From: SAR202 cluster bacterium bin22
GTDB lineage: Bacteria > Chloroflexota > Dehalococcoidia > Lucifugimonadales > UBA3495
Reading direction: 5' to 3'
Assembly: GCA_002238505.1 (NCBI GenBank)
Contig: MPMM01000009.1
Coordinates: 62,001 to 126,000 of the forward strand
Length of the DNA stretch: 64,000 bases
Both the position numbers and the translations under genes were made by a program. Below, piece after piece: positions 8,124 through 16,196 of the stretch (positions are counted from its first letter, which is position 1; each line of letters opens with the position of its first letter). A model generated the notes under the pieces. It had not been told where the DNA came from. It was given only the letters and a program-made list of their open reading frames with translations, and searched no databases.

Positions 8124-8972
8124 CTAGTTCATCTCCGAGCCGCCGGAGACGCTGATGGACAGGCCGGTCATGTAGTCTGATTCAGCGGATGCCAGGAAGG
8201 CGGCCATATTGGCGATGTCGCCGCCCTGGGCGATGCGGCCCATGGGCACCCGGGTGGAGCGTTCCTGAACCATCAGGGCGCGGTGTTCCTCGGCGGACTC
8301 GCCCTCTTCGGCCAGAGCGGCGGCGATGAAGTCCACCCGCTCGGTATCCACCAGGCCGGGGCAGATGGCGTTGACGTTGACCCTGTGGGCCGCCATTTCC
8401 TGGGCCAGGGCCTGGGTGAAGCCCACCAGGGCGAACTTGGAGGCGCAGTAAACAGCGTAACGGGCGATGCCGCGCTTGCCTGCGCCCGAGGAGATGATGA
8501 TTATCTTGCCGCCCTCACCCCGGGCTGTCATGTGCCGGGCAACGGCGCGGGAGCATAGGTAGGTGCCACGGACATTTACCCGCATCACCTCGTCGAAGGC
8601 GTCTTCTTCCAGGTCCACCACCAGTACCCGGTCCCGTCCGGGGCGGGAACCGGCATTGTTGACCAGGATGTCGATTTTGCCGAAGCGGTCCAGCACCTGC
8701 CTGATCATGTCGTCCACCTGGGCGCTGTCAGAGACATCGGAGAAGATGCCGAGGGCCTGGCGTCCCTCGGCTTCAATTTCCTGGACGACGCTGGGCAGAC
8801 CTTCCCAGCCGTCGGCCCGATCCTCGGCGCGAATAGCCGTTACGGATTCGGGAACGTCAGTGACCACCACGTCGGCGCCCTCGCGGGCCAGGCGAGTGGC
8901 GATGGCGCGGCCAATGCCATTACGGCCGCCAGCGCCGGTTACTATGGCTACTTTGCCGTTGAGGTCGTACAT
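8124..8972 (-). CDS. SDR family NAD(P)-dependent oxidoreductase
   Basis: This 282-residue protein is a classical short-chain dehydrogenase/reductase. The cofactor-binding motif TGAGGRNGIGRA is near residue 11, the NNAG motif follows at about residue 106, the catalytic serine lies in IIISSGAGKRG, and YAVYCASK gives the Tyr-x3-Lys pair. The C-terminus ends in the usual MTGLSISVSGGSEMN. The substrate is unknown; the neighbouring MaoC hydratases suggest acyl-CoA or related organic-acid metabolism, as an inference only. Codons are typical of the region. The ATG is preceded by GAGGT at good spacing. Confidence 0.92.
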   Translation of the reverse strand: MYDLNGKVAIVTGAGGRNGIGRAIATRLAREGADVVVTDVPESVTAIRAEDRADGWEGLPSVVQEIEAEGRQALGIFSDVSDSAQVDDMIRQVLDRFGKIDILVNNAGSRPGRDRVLVVDLEEDAFDEVMRVNVRGTYLCSRAVARHMTARGEGGKIIIISSGAGKRGIARYAVYCASKFALVGFTQALAQEMAAHRVNVNAICPGLVDTERVDFIAAALAEEGESAEEHRALMVQERSTRVPMGRIAQGGDIANMAAFLASAESDYMTGLSISVSGGSEMN

Positions 8973-8988
8973 TTTCTACCTCTTTTTC

Positions 8989-9112
8989 ATCCACGAAGGG
9001 ACACGAAGAATCACGAAGGAGGAGTTATCCACAAATGGGCACGAATTATCACGAATCTCTTAAGGGCATTAAATTGGCATTCGCGGACATTCGTGCTTAT
9101 TCGTGGGGGAAA
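8989..9112. repeat. Dispersed inverted repeat, CACGAA family
   Basis: Several CACGAA units on the left (for example ACACGAAGAATCACGAAGG) oppose ATTCGTGCTTATTCGTGGG on the right. This forms an imperfect long hairpin between the SDR and the MaoC gene. It includes one TTATCCACA that matches a DnaA box by chance. Confidence 0.6.
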
Positions 9113-9553
9113 TTACTCTCCGCTGCTGGGCAGGGTGATTATGGCGATGCCTCCCACGTACCGTTCTCCGGCCTCGCCCATCATCAGCACGTCGCACTCG
9201 ATTATGTTCTCCCCGTCCTCTTCCCGGGTGTCGGTGACGGTGGCGGAGATGAGCAGGGGCTTGTTGTGGGGGATTGGCTGACGAAACACCAGGTCCAGGT
9301 CCTTCAGCGACTCGGGCCCCGCCCAGTCGGTAAGAGCCTGGCTCATTATGGCCATGCTCATGACGCCGGGAACAATGGGGCCGGGCAGGCCGGACTTCTC
9401 GGCGATTTCCTGGCTGGTGAAACGGTTGGGCATGGGGTTGCCCCACAACTCGCAGAAGGTGCTCACGTTCTCGTCAGTGGCCACCAATTCTATGGGGCCG
9501 ATCTCGTCGCCCATATCAATGTCTTCAAAGAAGGGTCCGTTCTGGTCAGGCAT
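9113..9553 (-). CDS. MaoC-like hydratase subunit (C-terminal half type)
   Basis: This 146-residue hot-dog-fold protein matches MaoC-type dehydratases. It carries the hydratase signature in the stretch FTSQEIAEKSGLPGPIVPGVMSMAIMSQ. Canonical MaoC proteins have a D-x(4)-H pair here; the aspartate or histidine is not obvious in this copy, so activity may depend on the partner. The ATG at 9553 follows the MPDQNGPF-like start of homologs; an in-frame start 84 bases upstream would overlap the neighbouring gene. The upstream gene encodes a FAS1-like dehydratase domain ending 8 bp away, so the two probably form a two-subunit enoyl-CoA or related hydratase. Confidence 0.8.
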   Translation of the reverse strand: MPDQNGPFFEDIDMGDEIGPIELVATDENVSTFCELWGNPMPNRFTSQEIAEKSGLPGPIVPGVMSMAIMSQALTDWAGPESLKDLDLVFRQPIPHNKPLLISATVTDTREEDGENIIECDVLMMGEAGERYVGGIAIITLPSSGE

Positions 9554-9561
9554 GGATGGCT

Positions 9562-10011
9562 TCACTCCCGAGAGGCGTAGGATTCCTGGACGTCGGCTAC
9601 CACCGTGCCGTCCTGGTTGGTGAAGGTGGTCTCCCAAACGGTGAAGACCATGGTGCCGCTGCGGCCGGTCTTGGGATAGACCTCCTTGAGGTGTGAGGAG
9701 GCCATCAGGCTGTCGCCAGCCACGATGGGGGCGCGGGACTGGACTCGCTGTCCGGCGTGGAAACGCATAACGCCGAAATTCAGTTCAATATCAGGCAGTT
9801 CCACGTTGCGGACCAGCATAGTCACCAGGGTGGGCGGCGCGAGGACGCCGGAGTAGCCCGCCGCCTGGGCTGTGGCCTGGTCGGTAAACATGGCGCTGGT
9901 TTCGCCGATGCTGCGGTTGAATATTTGGATCAGGTCGGCGGTAATTTCAAAGGGACCAGCCTCGTGTTCCACGCCGTACAGGTCCCGGTTGTATTCCAGT
10001 TCCATTGTCAT
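9562..10011 (-). CDS. MaoC N-terminal (FAS1-like) dehydratase subunit
   Basis: This 149-residue protein has the hot-dog fold of the MaoC-dehydratase N-terminal family, with the segment FEITADLIQIFNRSIGETSAMF near the N-terminus, YSGVLAPPTLVTML in the middle and a second half with FHAGQRVQSRAPIVAGDSL. It is probably the partner of the adjacent MaoC-like subunit 8 bp downstream. Such pairs hydrate trans-enoyl-CoA or unsaturated hydroxy acids. The actual substrate is unknown. The ATG start at 10011 is the only convincing one, close to an AGGAGACACCC sequence upstream. Confidence 0.82.
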   Translation of the reverse strand: MTMELEYNRDLYGVEHEAGPFEITADLIQIFNRSIGETSAMFTDQATAQAAGYSGVLAPPTLVTMLVRNVELPDIELNFGVMRFHAGQRVQSRAPIVAGDSLMASSHLKEVYPKTGRSGTMVFTVWETTFTNQDGTVVADVQESYASRE

Positions 10012-10089
10012 GGGTGTCTCCTCAGCGGGGCAGGCCGCTGCGGTTAATCTGCCCTGGAAAAAAGTTTTCGGTGAGCCGGAGGCGGGCTA

Positions 10090-10737
10090 TTATTTCGCGT
10101 CCTTCAGCCACACGGGAGTAAAGTCACCGGCCAGCAGGGCTTCCACCAACTGCCGCTCGTCCCTGACATCGGTGGGGAAGGAGGTCAGGCAGGCGCCCAG
10201 GTGGCTGGCCAGGTGAGCGTCGCTGCCGCCGGTGCCCAGGTAGTTCTGCTCCTGGCACAGGGTGTCGGCCCGCTCGTTTTCTCCGGCCCGGCTGCCGCCA
10301 TTCAGGCGTTCAACCATATTGAGGCCGGGGAAGGTCTCCCCCTGCTCCATGTAATCCACCAGGCCAATTCCAAAGCGTCCCGGGTGGGCCGGAACGGCAA
10401 TGGCCCCGTGGTGGCGCGCGGCCTTCATCAATTCACGGGCGTCCATCTTAACGTCGCCCAGGTCAATGTCTTTGGCCAATGCTTCGGTGACGCCATAAAC
10501 CAGGACATGACCATAGCGGGTGTCCAGTTCCGACCCTTTCATGATAAGGACGTCGTACTCGGCGGCCAGTTGAGAGTAGTCCTTGTCGAAATCGAACTTG
10601 CGGTGCTCGGTGAGGACGAAGCCGTCAATGGTGCAGCCCCGCTTGTTGCGGAGCACCTGCACCCATTTTACGTACTGCTCTACGGTGGCACGAGAATCGT
10701 CGGAGGATACGGAGTGGCTGTGAAGGTCCAGGTACAT
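10090..10737 (-). CDS. PHP domain phosphoesterase-like protein
   Basis: This 215-residue protein is a PHP-domain member. It begins with MYLDLHSHSVSSDD, which provides the His-x-His metal-binding motif. Later metal ligands lie in TEHRKFDF, AVPAHPGRFG and the C-terminal GGSDAHLASHLG. These proteins are metal-dependent phosphoesterases or nucleases; without a fused domain the substrate cannot be given. It is the most upstream gene of the long minus-strand block. A 463-bp gap with repeats separates it from the divergent TPP-enzyme operon. Confidence 0.85.
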   Translation of the reverse strand: MYLDLHSHSVSSDDSRATVEQYVKWVQVLRNKRGCTIDGFVLTEHRKFDFDKDYSQLAAEYDVLIMKGSELDTRYGHVLVYGVTEALAKDIDLGDVKMDARELMKAARHHGAIAVPAHPGRFGIGLVDYMEQGETFPGLNMVERLNGGSRAGENERADTLCQEQNYLGTGGSDAHLASHLGACLTSFPTDVRDERQLVEALLAGDFTPVWLKDAK

Positions 10738-10995
10738 CGGTTGCGACTATTGCTCCAAGCTGCGGTTACCGGCAGGGCTTCAGTCGGGTTGTAACATTGA
10801 ATCGGGCGGTTCGGACCCGCGCTGAAGTTGCTTTGAGCTACGGCAACAATAATAGCGTTTGGGCCGTTATTCGGCAACCAAAGGGGACCGGCGGGGGGGT
10901 CGTCCGCTCCCGGTGTGCCAGGTCAGGTAACGCTTTTTTGGGGCAGGCTACAGGGGCAGCCGATTATTGTTGGGCATTCCCCGGAAACCGTTCGT

Positions 10996-11078
10996 GGTGA
11001 GCCCTTCGTCGGGCTCCGGTCAGGCTGGTCGAACCACACCGGATGGCCCTTCGACATGCTCAGGGCGAACGGATGAAA
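10996..11078. repeat. REP-like element, GTGGTGAGC...CTCAGGGCGAACGG family
   Basis: The element starts GTTCGTGGTGAGC, contains GGTCGAACCAC and ends CATGCTCAGGGCGAACGG. In inverse orientation this matches the interior of the terminal-inverted-repeat elements at 42879 and 45721, showing that they share a core. Confidence 0.7.
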
Positions 11079-11129
11079 AGTCCCCAACCGAAACAGTAAA
11101 AAGGGCCCTGGTGGCGGCGATTCGCTTTG

Positions 11130-11158
11130 TTGACTACATATGGGCCCCTTAATATAAT
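11130..11158 (+). promoter_or_regulatory. Near-consensus sigma-70-type promoter of the TPP-enzyme operon
   Basis: TTGACT (11130-11135), a 17-bp spacer and TATAAT (11153-11158) lie 42 bp before the start codon. This would place transcription start near 11165. It is one of the cleanest promoters in the window. Confidence 0.85.
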
Positions 11159-11200
11159 GAGGCAGATTTGAAGCCAAATTCAGTCCCGTAAGGAGACGTA

Positions 11201-11707
11201 ATGACGACCTACGATTCAGTGTTGCATCCACCGGCAATAATTGCCGAGTTGAAGAAAAACAACATTACCCACGTGGTCTGGCTGCCGGACAGCGAGACCA
11301 ATTTCATGTACCAGCTTTTGAACGACGAGGATTCGCTGGATCTGGTGCCCGTGTGCCGCGAGGGCGAGACCATGGCCATCGCCGCCGGACTGTGGGTGGG
11401 CGGCAAGAAGCCGGTAGTCCTGATTCAGAACACCGGCATTTTCGAGTCCGGCGACTCCATCCGGGGGCTGGGACTGGACATTAACCAGCCGCTGGTAATG
11501 CTCATCGGCTACCGGGGCTGGACTCGCCGGGGTCCCACACCCGATTCGGCAGCCCGCTTTATTGAGCCCATCCTGCACACCTGGGGCATCAACTGCTACC
11601 TGATTGAAACCGATGACGACGCAGACCGCATCAGCATTGCCTGCGAAGAGGCGGAGCGTACCCAGAAGCCCGTCGGCGTCCTGGTCGGAACTGAATTCGG
11701 CGTCTAG
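11201..11707 (+). CDS. Sulfopyruvate decarboxylase-like alpha subunit (TPP enzyme PYR domain)
   Basis: This 168-residue protein matches the PYR domain of thiamine-diphosphate decarboxylases of the ComD (sulfopyruvate decarboxylase alpha) and phosphonopyruvate decarboxylase group. The catalytic glutamate region VCREGETMAIAAGLWVGGKK is near residue 50, followed by PVVLIQNTG and MLIGYRG. The partner with the cofactor PP domain lies 24 bp downstream, so the functional enzyme is probably a two-subunit decarboxylase of a 2-oxo acid bearing a sulfonate or phosphonate. The substrate is inferred from family only. RBS AAGGAG lies 7 bases before ATG. Confidence 0.85.
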   Translation: MTTYDSVLHPPAIIAELKKNNITHVVWLPDSETNFMYQLLNDEDSLDLVPVCREGETMAIAAGLWVGGKKPVVLIQNTGIFESGDSIRGLGLDINQPLVMLIGYRGWTRRGPTPDSAARFIEPILHTWGINCYLIETDDDADRISIACEEAERTQKPVGVLVGTEFGV

Positions 11708-11731
11708 CCCGTTACTGAGGAGAATGAAAGC

Positions 11732-12328
11732 ATGATTAACAACACCGACGCCGTAAAGCTTATTGACAGCAAGCGGACCGATTCGGTCATAGTACCCACC
11801 ATGAACGCCAACAACGTGGGCTTTGGCCTGCCCAGCGTCACCAGCAACCAGGACCTGGACCTGCCCCTTTCCGGAGCCATGGGCAAGGCTTCCAACCTGG
11901 GCCTGGGGATCGCGCTGGCCCAGCCCGACCGCAAGGTTATGGTGCTGGACGGGGATGGCAGCCTTTTGATGAACCTGGGCACCATGGTAACCTCGGCCAA
12001 CAAGGCTCCCACCAACTTCTATCACTTCCTGTTCAACAACAAGGTCTATGCCGTTACCGGCGGGCAGCCCATTCCGGGCTCAGATTGCCAGGACTGGGAA
12101 GGCATGGCCAAGGCAGCAGGATACGCCGCGGTCTTTTCCTACGACAACCTGGAGGACTTTACCACCGGCATTGATGAAGCCCTGGCCGCAACCGGCCCGG
12201 TGTTCATCCATCTGTCCGTTGAGCCGCAGGTTGAGAATACGCCGGTGCAGTTCCGCCAGCGGTCTCCCCGCACGGTCAAGATGGCCTTCGACGAAGTACC
12301 GGCGGCCCTGGGCGCCAGGTCCGGCTAA
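11732..12328 (+). CDS. Sulfopyruvate decarboxylase-like beta subunit (TPP-binding PP domain)
   Basis: This 198-residue protein carries the thiamine-diphosphate and Mg-binding motif: VLDGDGSLLMNLG starting near residue 70 and ending with FNNKVYAVTGGQP, so the GDG...NN pattern is complete. It matches the ComE/phosphonopyruvate decarboxylase beta group and pairs with the PYR subunit 24 bp upstream. The ATG is preceded by GAGGAG. A strong terminator follows 37 bp after the stop, so these two genes form a closed transcription unit. Confidence 0.87.
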   Translation: MINNTDAVKLIDSKRTDSVIVPTMNANNVGFGLPSVTSNQDLDLPLSGAMGKASNLGLGIALAQPDRKVMVLDGDGSLLMNLGTMVTSANKAPTNFYHFLFNNKVYAVTGGQPIPGSDCQDWEGMAKAAGYAAVFSYDNLEDFTTGIDEALAATGPVFIHLSVEPQVENTPVQFRQRSPRTVKMAFDEVPAALGARSG

Positions 12329-12365
12329 GGTCGAGCAGCCCCTCTTTACCGGGAGCAACAGTTCG

Positions 12366-12400
12366 CGAGGCGGCCCCTTGCTGGCCGCCTCGTTTTGTTT
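12366..12400 (+). terminator. Intrinsic terminator of the TPP-enzyme pair
   Basis: CGAGGCGGCC (12366-12375) pairs perfectly with GGCCGCCTCG (12383-12392) around a 7-base loop, followed by TTTTGTTT. It separates the decarboxylase pair from the small membrane protein gene. Confidence 0.92.
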
Positions 12401-12464
12401 GTATATTGAACCCGTAAGGGTGCAGCGAGGGGCGGTCCCCAATGCTTGGAAACGGCTGTAACAT

Positions 12465-12737
12465 TTGATAAAGGACTTGAGCAGAAGTCTGCTGGGGCGG
12501 CTGATAAGCCTGGGCATTTTTGCCCTGGGGTTCTGGGTGCTGTACCAGGGACTGCTGCGGGATGACAACCCGGTGCTATTGGCATTGGGCGTGGTGGCGG
12601 GAAGCGCGCTCATCCTGGGGGGCCTGTACCTGATGGCCACCACGCGAAAGCTGGCCGCCCGGACGGCAGCGCAACGGGAAAAGGAACTGGAGGAGACGAC
12701 TGGTGATTCCCTCGAAGGAAGCGGCAAGGGCGATTAG
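12465..12737 (+). CDS. Small two-helix membrane protein
   Basis: This 90-residue frame encodes two transmembrane helices (about residues 12-30 and 36-58, with GIFALGFWVLYQG and ALILGGLYLMAT), followed by a cytoplasmic charged tail rich in Glu and Lys. No family was recognised. The start is TTG at 12465, and no good ribosome-binding site is visible, so a TTG at 12477 is an alternative. Its last 35 bases overlap the following beta-like gene in another frame, so the two are likely co-expressed. The role is unknown. Confidence 0.6.
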   Translation: MIKDLSRSLLGRLISLGIFALGFWVLYQGLLRDDNPVLLALGVVAGSALILGGLYLMATTRKLAARTAAQREKELEETTGDSLEGSGKGD

Positions 12738-13272
12738 TTTCCACCGGCAGGACGCGCTGGTGGTATCGACCTCGGCGGCGCTGCGGGACTGGAACCAGGT
12801 TTCGGAACGGCGAGAGCTGGATATTGACCTGACGGACTGCATGGACCGGGCCCCGGCAGTGGGCCTGGGTCTGTCGCTGGCCCAGCCGGAACGAAAAGTG
12901 CTGGTGCTGGACTGCGACGCTACCCTGCGCACGGACCTGGGGTCCCTGGCGACCATTGGTGAGTCGCGGCCGGAAAATCTGGTCCACTTTGTATTTGACG
13001 ACGCCACTCACCTGTCCACCGACGGGATTCCGGTAGAGGGACTGGACAACGTGAACTTCGCCTCCATGGCCGAGGGGGCCGGCTACTCGCGCACCTACCG
13101 TTTCGAAAACCCTGAGGAACTGTTCATCGGGCTGGAAGAAGTGATGAAGGAACCGGGCCCGGTGTTTGTGGTGGTGAAAGTGCTGCGAGATGAGGAAATG
13201 GCGCCCTTCCCGGAGCGACAAATGGCCGAGGGCTGGGCCGAAGTACGGGAAACCCTGCTGGCGGGAGGCTAG
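12703..13272 (+). CDS. Divergent TPP-enzyme beta-like subunit with altered cofactor motif
   Basis: This 189-residue protein is a paralog of the beta subunit encoded about 1 kb upstream. Both share the layout GLGLSLAQPERKVLVLD, the central motif and the C-terminal GPVFVVVKV. Here the GDG...NN motif reads LDCDATLRTDLG and FVFDDATH, so both glycines of GDG and both asparagines are replaced while the central Asp stays. Metal ligation may survive but TPP binding is doubtful. The GTG start at 12703 has GGAGGAG about 8 bases upstream and lies inside the preceding gene. No alpha partner adjoins it, so it may assemble with the upstream alpha subunit, act as a regulator, or be decaying. Confidence 0.75.
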   Translation: MIPSKEAARAISFHRQDALVVSTSAALRDWNQVSERRELDIDLTDCMDRAPAVGLGLSLAQPERKVLVLDCDATLRTDLGSLATIGESRPENLVHFVFDDATHLSTDGIPVEGLDNVNFASMAEGAGYSRTYRFENPEELFIGLEEVMKEPGPVFVVVKVLRDEEMAPFPERQMAEGWAEVRETLLAGG

Positions 13273-13310
13273 CAACTACTGGTTCTATTGGGGGCAGCGC
13301 CAGCGCTGTC

Positions 13311-13335
13311 TGGAGGTCTGGAGGTCTGGAGGCTT
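13311..13335. repeat. Short tandem repeat, three 8-bp units
   Basis: Three consecutive CTGGAGGT-type units occur just after the beta-like gene. A chance or slippage origin is likely. Confidence 0.5.
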
Positions 13336-13401
13336 TACGTCCTGGCGATATTCAATCCGAGAGGCATAACCGGCAAATCTGCGCGTCATTGGGGGTAAGT
13401 T

Positions 13402-13770
13402 ATGGCAGCAGCAACCGACTACCTGCGAATCCTCGGAGACCTGGGAATCGACACAGACCAATCGGGACCAAGACAGACCAACTCAAGCCGAATATTGAAG
13501 GGCAAAGATGGCCAGCGGTATTCGGGCATTTATCTGAATCGGCAGGTGGGCATCACCTATTTCGCGGTAAATCCTGGCGCGGCAACGGTGGAAATTGACT
13601 GGGACCTGTGGCAGGCAGTACCACCTTCCGTATCAGTTCCCCGCTTCGACCTGGACAAGCACAACATAATGCCCAAGCCGGGCCAGGAGCAACGCGCGCT
13701 GCGGAGCCTGCTGGAAATGTCGTCGGGCGGGGGCTTTTTGAATTTCCTCAAGGGCCTGTTCGGCGGCTAA
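13402..13770 (+). CDS. Hypothetical protein
   Basis: This 122-residue soluble protein starts ATAATGCC-independent at ATG 13402 and has no domain that I recognise. Visible features are a mid-protein stretch YSGIYLNRQVGITYFAVNPGAATVEIDWDLWQ that looks like alternating beta strands, and a C-terminal Gly/Phe/Leu-rich tail GGGFLNFLKGLFGG that could be membrane-active or a docking peptide. It stands alone, 130 bp after the beta-like gene and convergent with the DtxR-family gene. Base composition is like its neighbours. Confidence 0.6.
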   Translation: MAAATDYLRILGDLGIDTDQSGPRQTNSSRILKGKDGQRYSGIYLNRQVGITYFAVNPGAATVEIDWDLWQAVPPSVSVPRFDLDKHNIMPKPGQEQRALRSLLEMSSGGGFLNFLKGLFGG

Positions 13771-13800
13771 AACCCGGTCGAACCAGCGGACTGCCTTACT

Positions 13801-14571
13801 TCAGGCCTGCTCGACTTCAGTTTGGGCGGGTCTCACCAGGATCTGTCTTGCCACGTTGAAGCCCATGGACACCTGCTCTGTGGGCGTGGCCAACGTCATT
13901 ACCCCCAGATAAGGTGTGGCTTCGGCAACACTTACCCTGCTTTCCGGCACAATTTGCGCGCCGTCCAGGAACCGCAACAGGTTGGGGTCCTCTTCGGGTA
14001 TGCGCTCGACCACGTACTCTGTGTCCCCTGAGGCCGCGTCCAGGGTAATGCAGTCGGGCGGCAGGGGTGCGGCCCCGGCTCCTGGTATCGGACGGCCAAA
14101 TGGCGACTTTTCGGGATAGTCCAGCCTTTCCCGCAGCTTGGCTTCCAGTTCTCCGGAAATACCGTGCTCCAAGCGATGAGCCTCAATGTGGGCGGATTCC
14201 AGGTTCATTCCCAGCAGGCGGACCACCAGCCATTCGGCCAACCGGTGGCGACGGGCAATATCCTCTCCGCCCTCGAAGCCCTTTCCGGTCAGGCGGATGC
14301 GCTTGTCCGACCCAATGTCCACCAGGCCCTGCTTCTGCATCCGGCGAGTCATGCCGGCCACGGAGGGTACCGAGGAACCCAGTCCTTCGGTGGAGGGCAA
14401 CTGCTTGATTGCGTCGGTAAGCTGGGTCACCGTAGGCGTGACGGCGTCTTCCCACAGGCGGTACAGGCAGAGCAGGTAGTTTTCCGTCACCGCCGAAAAA
14501 CGTTCAAGACCATCTTCCTCGTCTTCCATCGCTGCCTGGGCGCGGGAGGGCGCCTTCCTGGACCTGGGCAT
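13801..14571 (-). CDS. DtxR/MntR-family metal-dependent transcriptional regulator
   Basis: This 256-residue protein has an N-terminal winged helix (about residues 25-105, with VTENYLLCLYRLWEDAVTPTVTQLTDAI and the recognition region SVAGMTRRMQKQGLVDI), then a metal-binding and dimerisation domain with RHRLAEWLVVRLLGM and HIEAHRLEHGIS. The C-terminus is an SH3/FeoA-like domain (from about residue 185). DtxR proteins repress genes when loaded with Fe(II) or Mn(II). The divergent iron ABC transporter 2 kb away is the obvious candidate target. The gene is a little longer than the usual 230 residues owing to an N-terminal extension rich in Arg, Ser and Ala. Confidence 0.9.
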   Translation of the reverse strand: MPRSRKAPSRAQAAMEDEEDGLERFSAVTENYLLCLYRLWEDAVTPTVTQLTDAIKQLPSTEGLGSSVPSVAGMTRRMQKQGLVDIGSDKRIRLTGKGFEGGEDIARRHRLAEWLVVRLLGMNLESAHIEAHRLEHGISGELEAKLRERLDYPEKSPFGRPIPGAGAAPLPPDCITLDAASGDTEYVVERIPEEDPNLLRFLDGAQIVPESRVSVAEATPYLGVMTLATPTEQVSMGFNVARQILVRPAQTEVEQA

Positions 14572-14913
14572 AAAGTTACCTCGCTAACGTGGCGTGGCTG
14601 CGCAATTCACACATGCTATAACGTCACTTAATCGGGCGCATAGCCTGAGATGGATGAATTATACAACGGGGCAGCAGCAATGGTAAAAAAGTTGCCCGCA
14701 GGGTCAGGACAATCGCGTCTTGTTCCTGGCTGTGCACTCAAGTGGGAGTCGTGCCGCCCTGAGCCCGCCGATGGGCCCGATATTCTTCCGCAGGCCCCGG
14801 TTATGGGTCCGAATGGTAGCTTGTGGAAAGGAATTTGGATTCCTCACTTCGTTAACAATGACAATCCTGGCAGTTCAGGTTGACAATTCGTTAAAACGCG
14901 ATGGCCCTGCCCG
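14572..14913. other. Intergenic region, no recognised gene
   Basis: This 342-bp gap lies between two minus-strand genes and should hold the promoter of the DtxR-family gene at its left end. TTATAG near 14615 (minus strand) is a possible -10, but no convincing -35 accompanies it. Nothing else was recognised. Confidence 0.5.
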
Positions 14914-15702
14914 TTAACCGAAGTCGAAGCTGGCGTTAATGGGCGGCGCCGAAGCAGGCGACGGTCGGTACAGATCGACACGATAGATGCGAGTTGTCAC
15001 ACCATCTCTCGCTTGAACGGTCACGGCAAATTCGGTGATGGCGTCCTCGGCCAGGGAAACACTGGCGGCAAGCCGGTTGCTGGCCGGGTCCTGAATAGTG
15101 GTGACGTCACCGACAGTAGTCGAGATTATGCGTGCGCCGGCTTCCGTCGTCTCCGCGACTACGCTGACGGAGTCAGCATTGACCGAGAGTGCGTAAGAGG
15201 TTACATCCGGGTCAAACCCCGGCGTCAACGCGGCCATGGTTCCGTCTTTAACGACAGTCAATGAAATCAGGGAGGCGTCCTCCAGGGAGGAAACCTGCAC
15301 CGCCTCCGGAGCGAAGGGTGACAACCGGTTCGTTTCGGCGGGCGTTACCGGTGCCCAACCATTGAACCGCGGTTCCGAAGAAGCCAAACCCGCCAGGGAG
15401 AAGGAAATAACCTGCAGGCTTGGGTAAGTGTGATTGCCAACACCCTCGTGGTTTGATACTTCTACTGCCTGGGCGGGTATTGCCTGCGCTGGCAGCGGGG
15501 GCTGAAGCGAGTCCCGATGGGCTTGGGCTTGCGCAGTTTCAGCTTCAATCCCTGGCGAACCGAATGGGGCCGCGTCCACCGCCTCTGATGGTGTGGCACA
15601 AAGGGTTGATACCGTGAATGTCACAATAAGAAGGAAAAGGCCCAGGCATGCCACCAGGGTGGTGATATTCGGTCCCTGTGAATTTGATGCGCTGTATTTC
15701 AT
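14914..15702 (-). CDS. Secreted protein with cadherin-like beta-sandwich domain
   Basis: This 262-residue protein has an N-terminal hydrophobic segment (about residues 14-36, TTLVACLGLFLLIVTFTVS) that fits a signal peptide or anchor, a low-complexity Ala/Gln/Pro middle, and a C-terminal domain (about residues 155-250). The domain starts LTVVKDGTMAALTPGFDP and closes with the TRIYRVDLYR strand. That is the pattern of the bacterial cadherin-like beta-sandwich family often found in surface proteins. It probably acts outside the cell. No partner genes adjoin it; a candidate promoter lies about 170 bp upstream. Confidence 0.75.
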   Translation of the reverse strand: MKYSASNSQGPNITTLVACLGLFLLIVTFTVSTLCATPSEAVDAAPFGSPGIEAETAQAQAHRDSLQPPLPAQAIPAQAVEVSNHEGVGNHTYPSLQVISFSLAGLASSEPRFNGWAPVTPAETNRLSPFAPEAVQVSSLEDASLISLTVVKDGTMAALTPGFDPDVTSYALSVNADSVSVVAETTEAGARIISTTVGDVTTIQDPASNRLAASVSLAEDAITEFAVTVQARDGVTTRIYRVDLYRPSPASAPPINASFDFG

Positions 15703-16196
15703 TGCCTGTTCCTCCTTTGGCTGGCCGCCAAATCTCCTGAATTGTGCACAGCATTGTTGCCCGTTCGAACACTGGTGGTCGTTGACACCTCCGGCTTCGA
15801 GAAGCAGTTGGAAATGACGAGCAATGTTTATCCGGTAAATAAACTCTTATGATTATTATATAAAGCTATATTTAGTATAATATATTTCAATAATTTGTGC
15901 AACAGTGGCACTCCCGGTTGGGAAAAGCGACGAAGGGAGCGATGTGGGAGACAGCAGAAGTTCAGGAGGGTTGCCGTTCCCTGGCTTTGCGTGTGTGCGG
16001 CTTGGACTGCAGCCCTTGTCACTGTTTTGGAAGGACGTGCTGTCATATGGCATGCATTACTGCCCAGCGGAGAGGCGGCAAAAATTAGGGAGGGCTGATA
16101 GCGCGAACGTTACCCGCCGGCAAGATACACCGAGGGTTCGGAGCTTAATAGGCCAAGGAGAAACCGCGAAAGAGGAAATCCCGGGGGAGGCCTGGC
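15703..16196. other. Intergenic region with an AT-rich promoter zone
   Basis: The stretch 15830-15902 is AT-rich and contains a candidate minus-strand promoter. The remainder up to the iron-transport ATPase gene holds no gene or RNA that I recognise. Confidence 0.55.
15874..15902 (-). promoter_or_regulatory. Candidate promoter of the cadherin-like gene
   Basis: TTGCAC (15897-15902, minus strand), a 17-bp spacer and TATACT (15874-15879) lie in an AT-rich island. The leader would be about 165 bases. Confidence 0.5.

Larger units (their letters stand above)
10738..11200. other. Intergenic region with REP-like element and a promoter
   Basis: The gap between the divergent PHP and TPP-enzyme genes contains a REP-like element at about 10996-11078 with two inverted arms (CTTCGTCGGGCTC and GGCCCTTCGACATGCTCAGG). 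It also holds the near-consensus promoter at 11130-11158. The rest (10738-10995) shows no gene or RNA that I recognise. Confidence 0.6.

Noticed and set aside
9020-9040. DnaA boxes and a replication origin
   Set aside because: Single TTATCCACA matches occur at about 9025 and 42560, but they lie within repeats and no dnaA, dnaN or clustered boxes are present.
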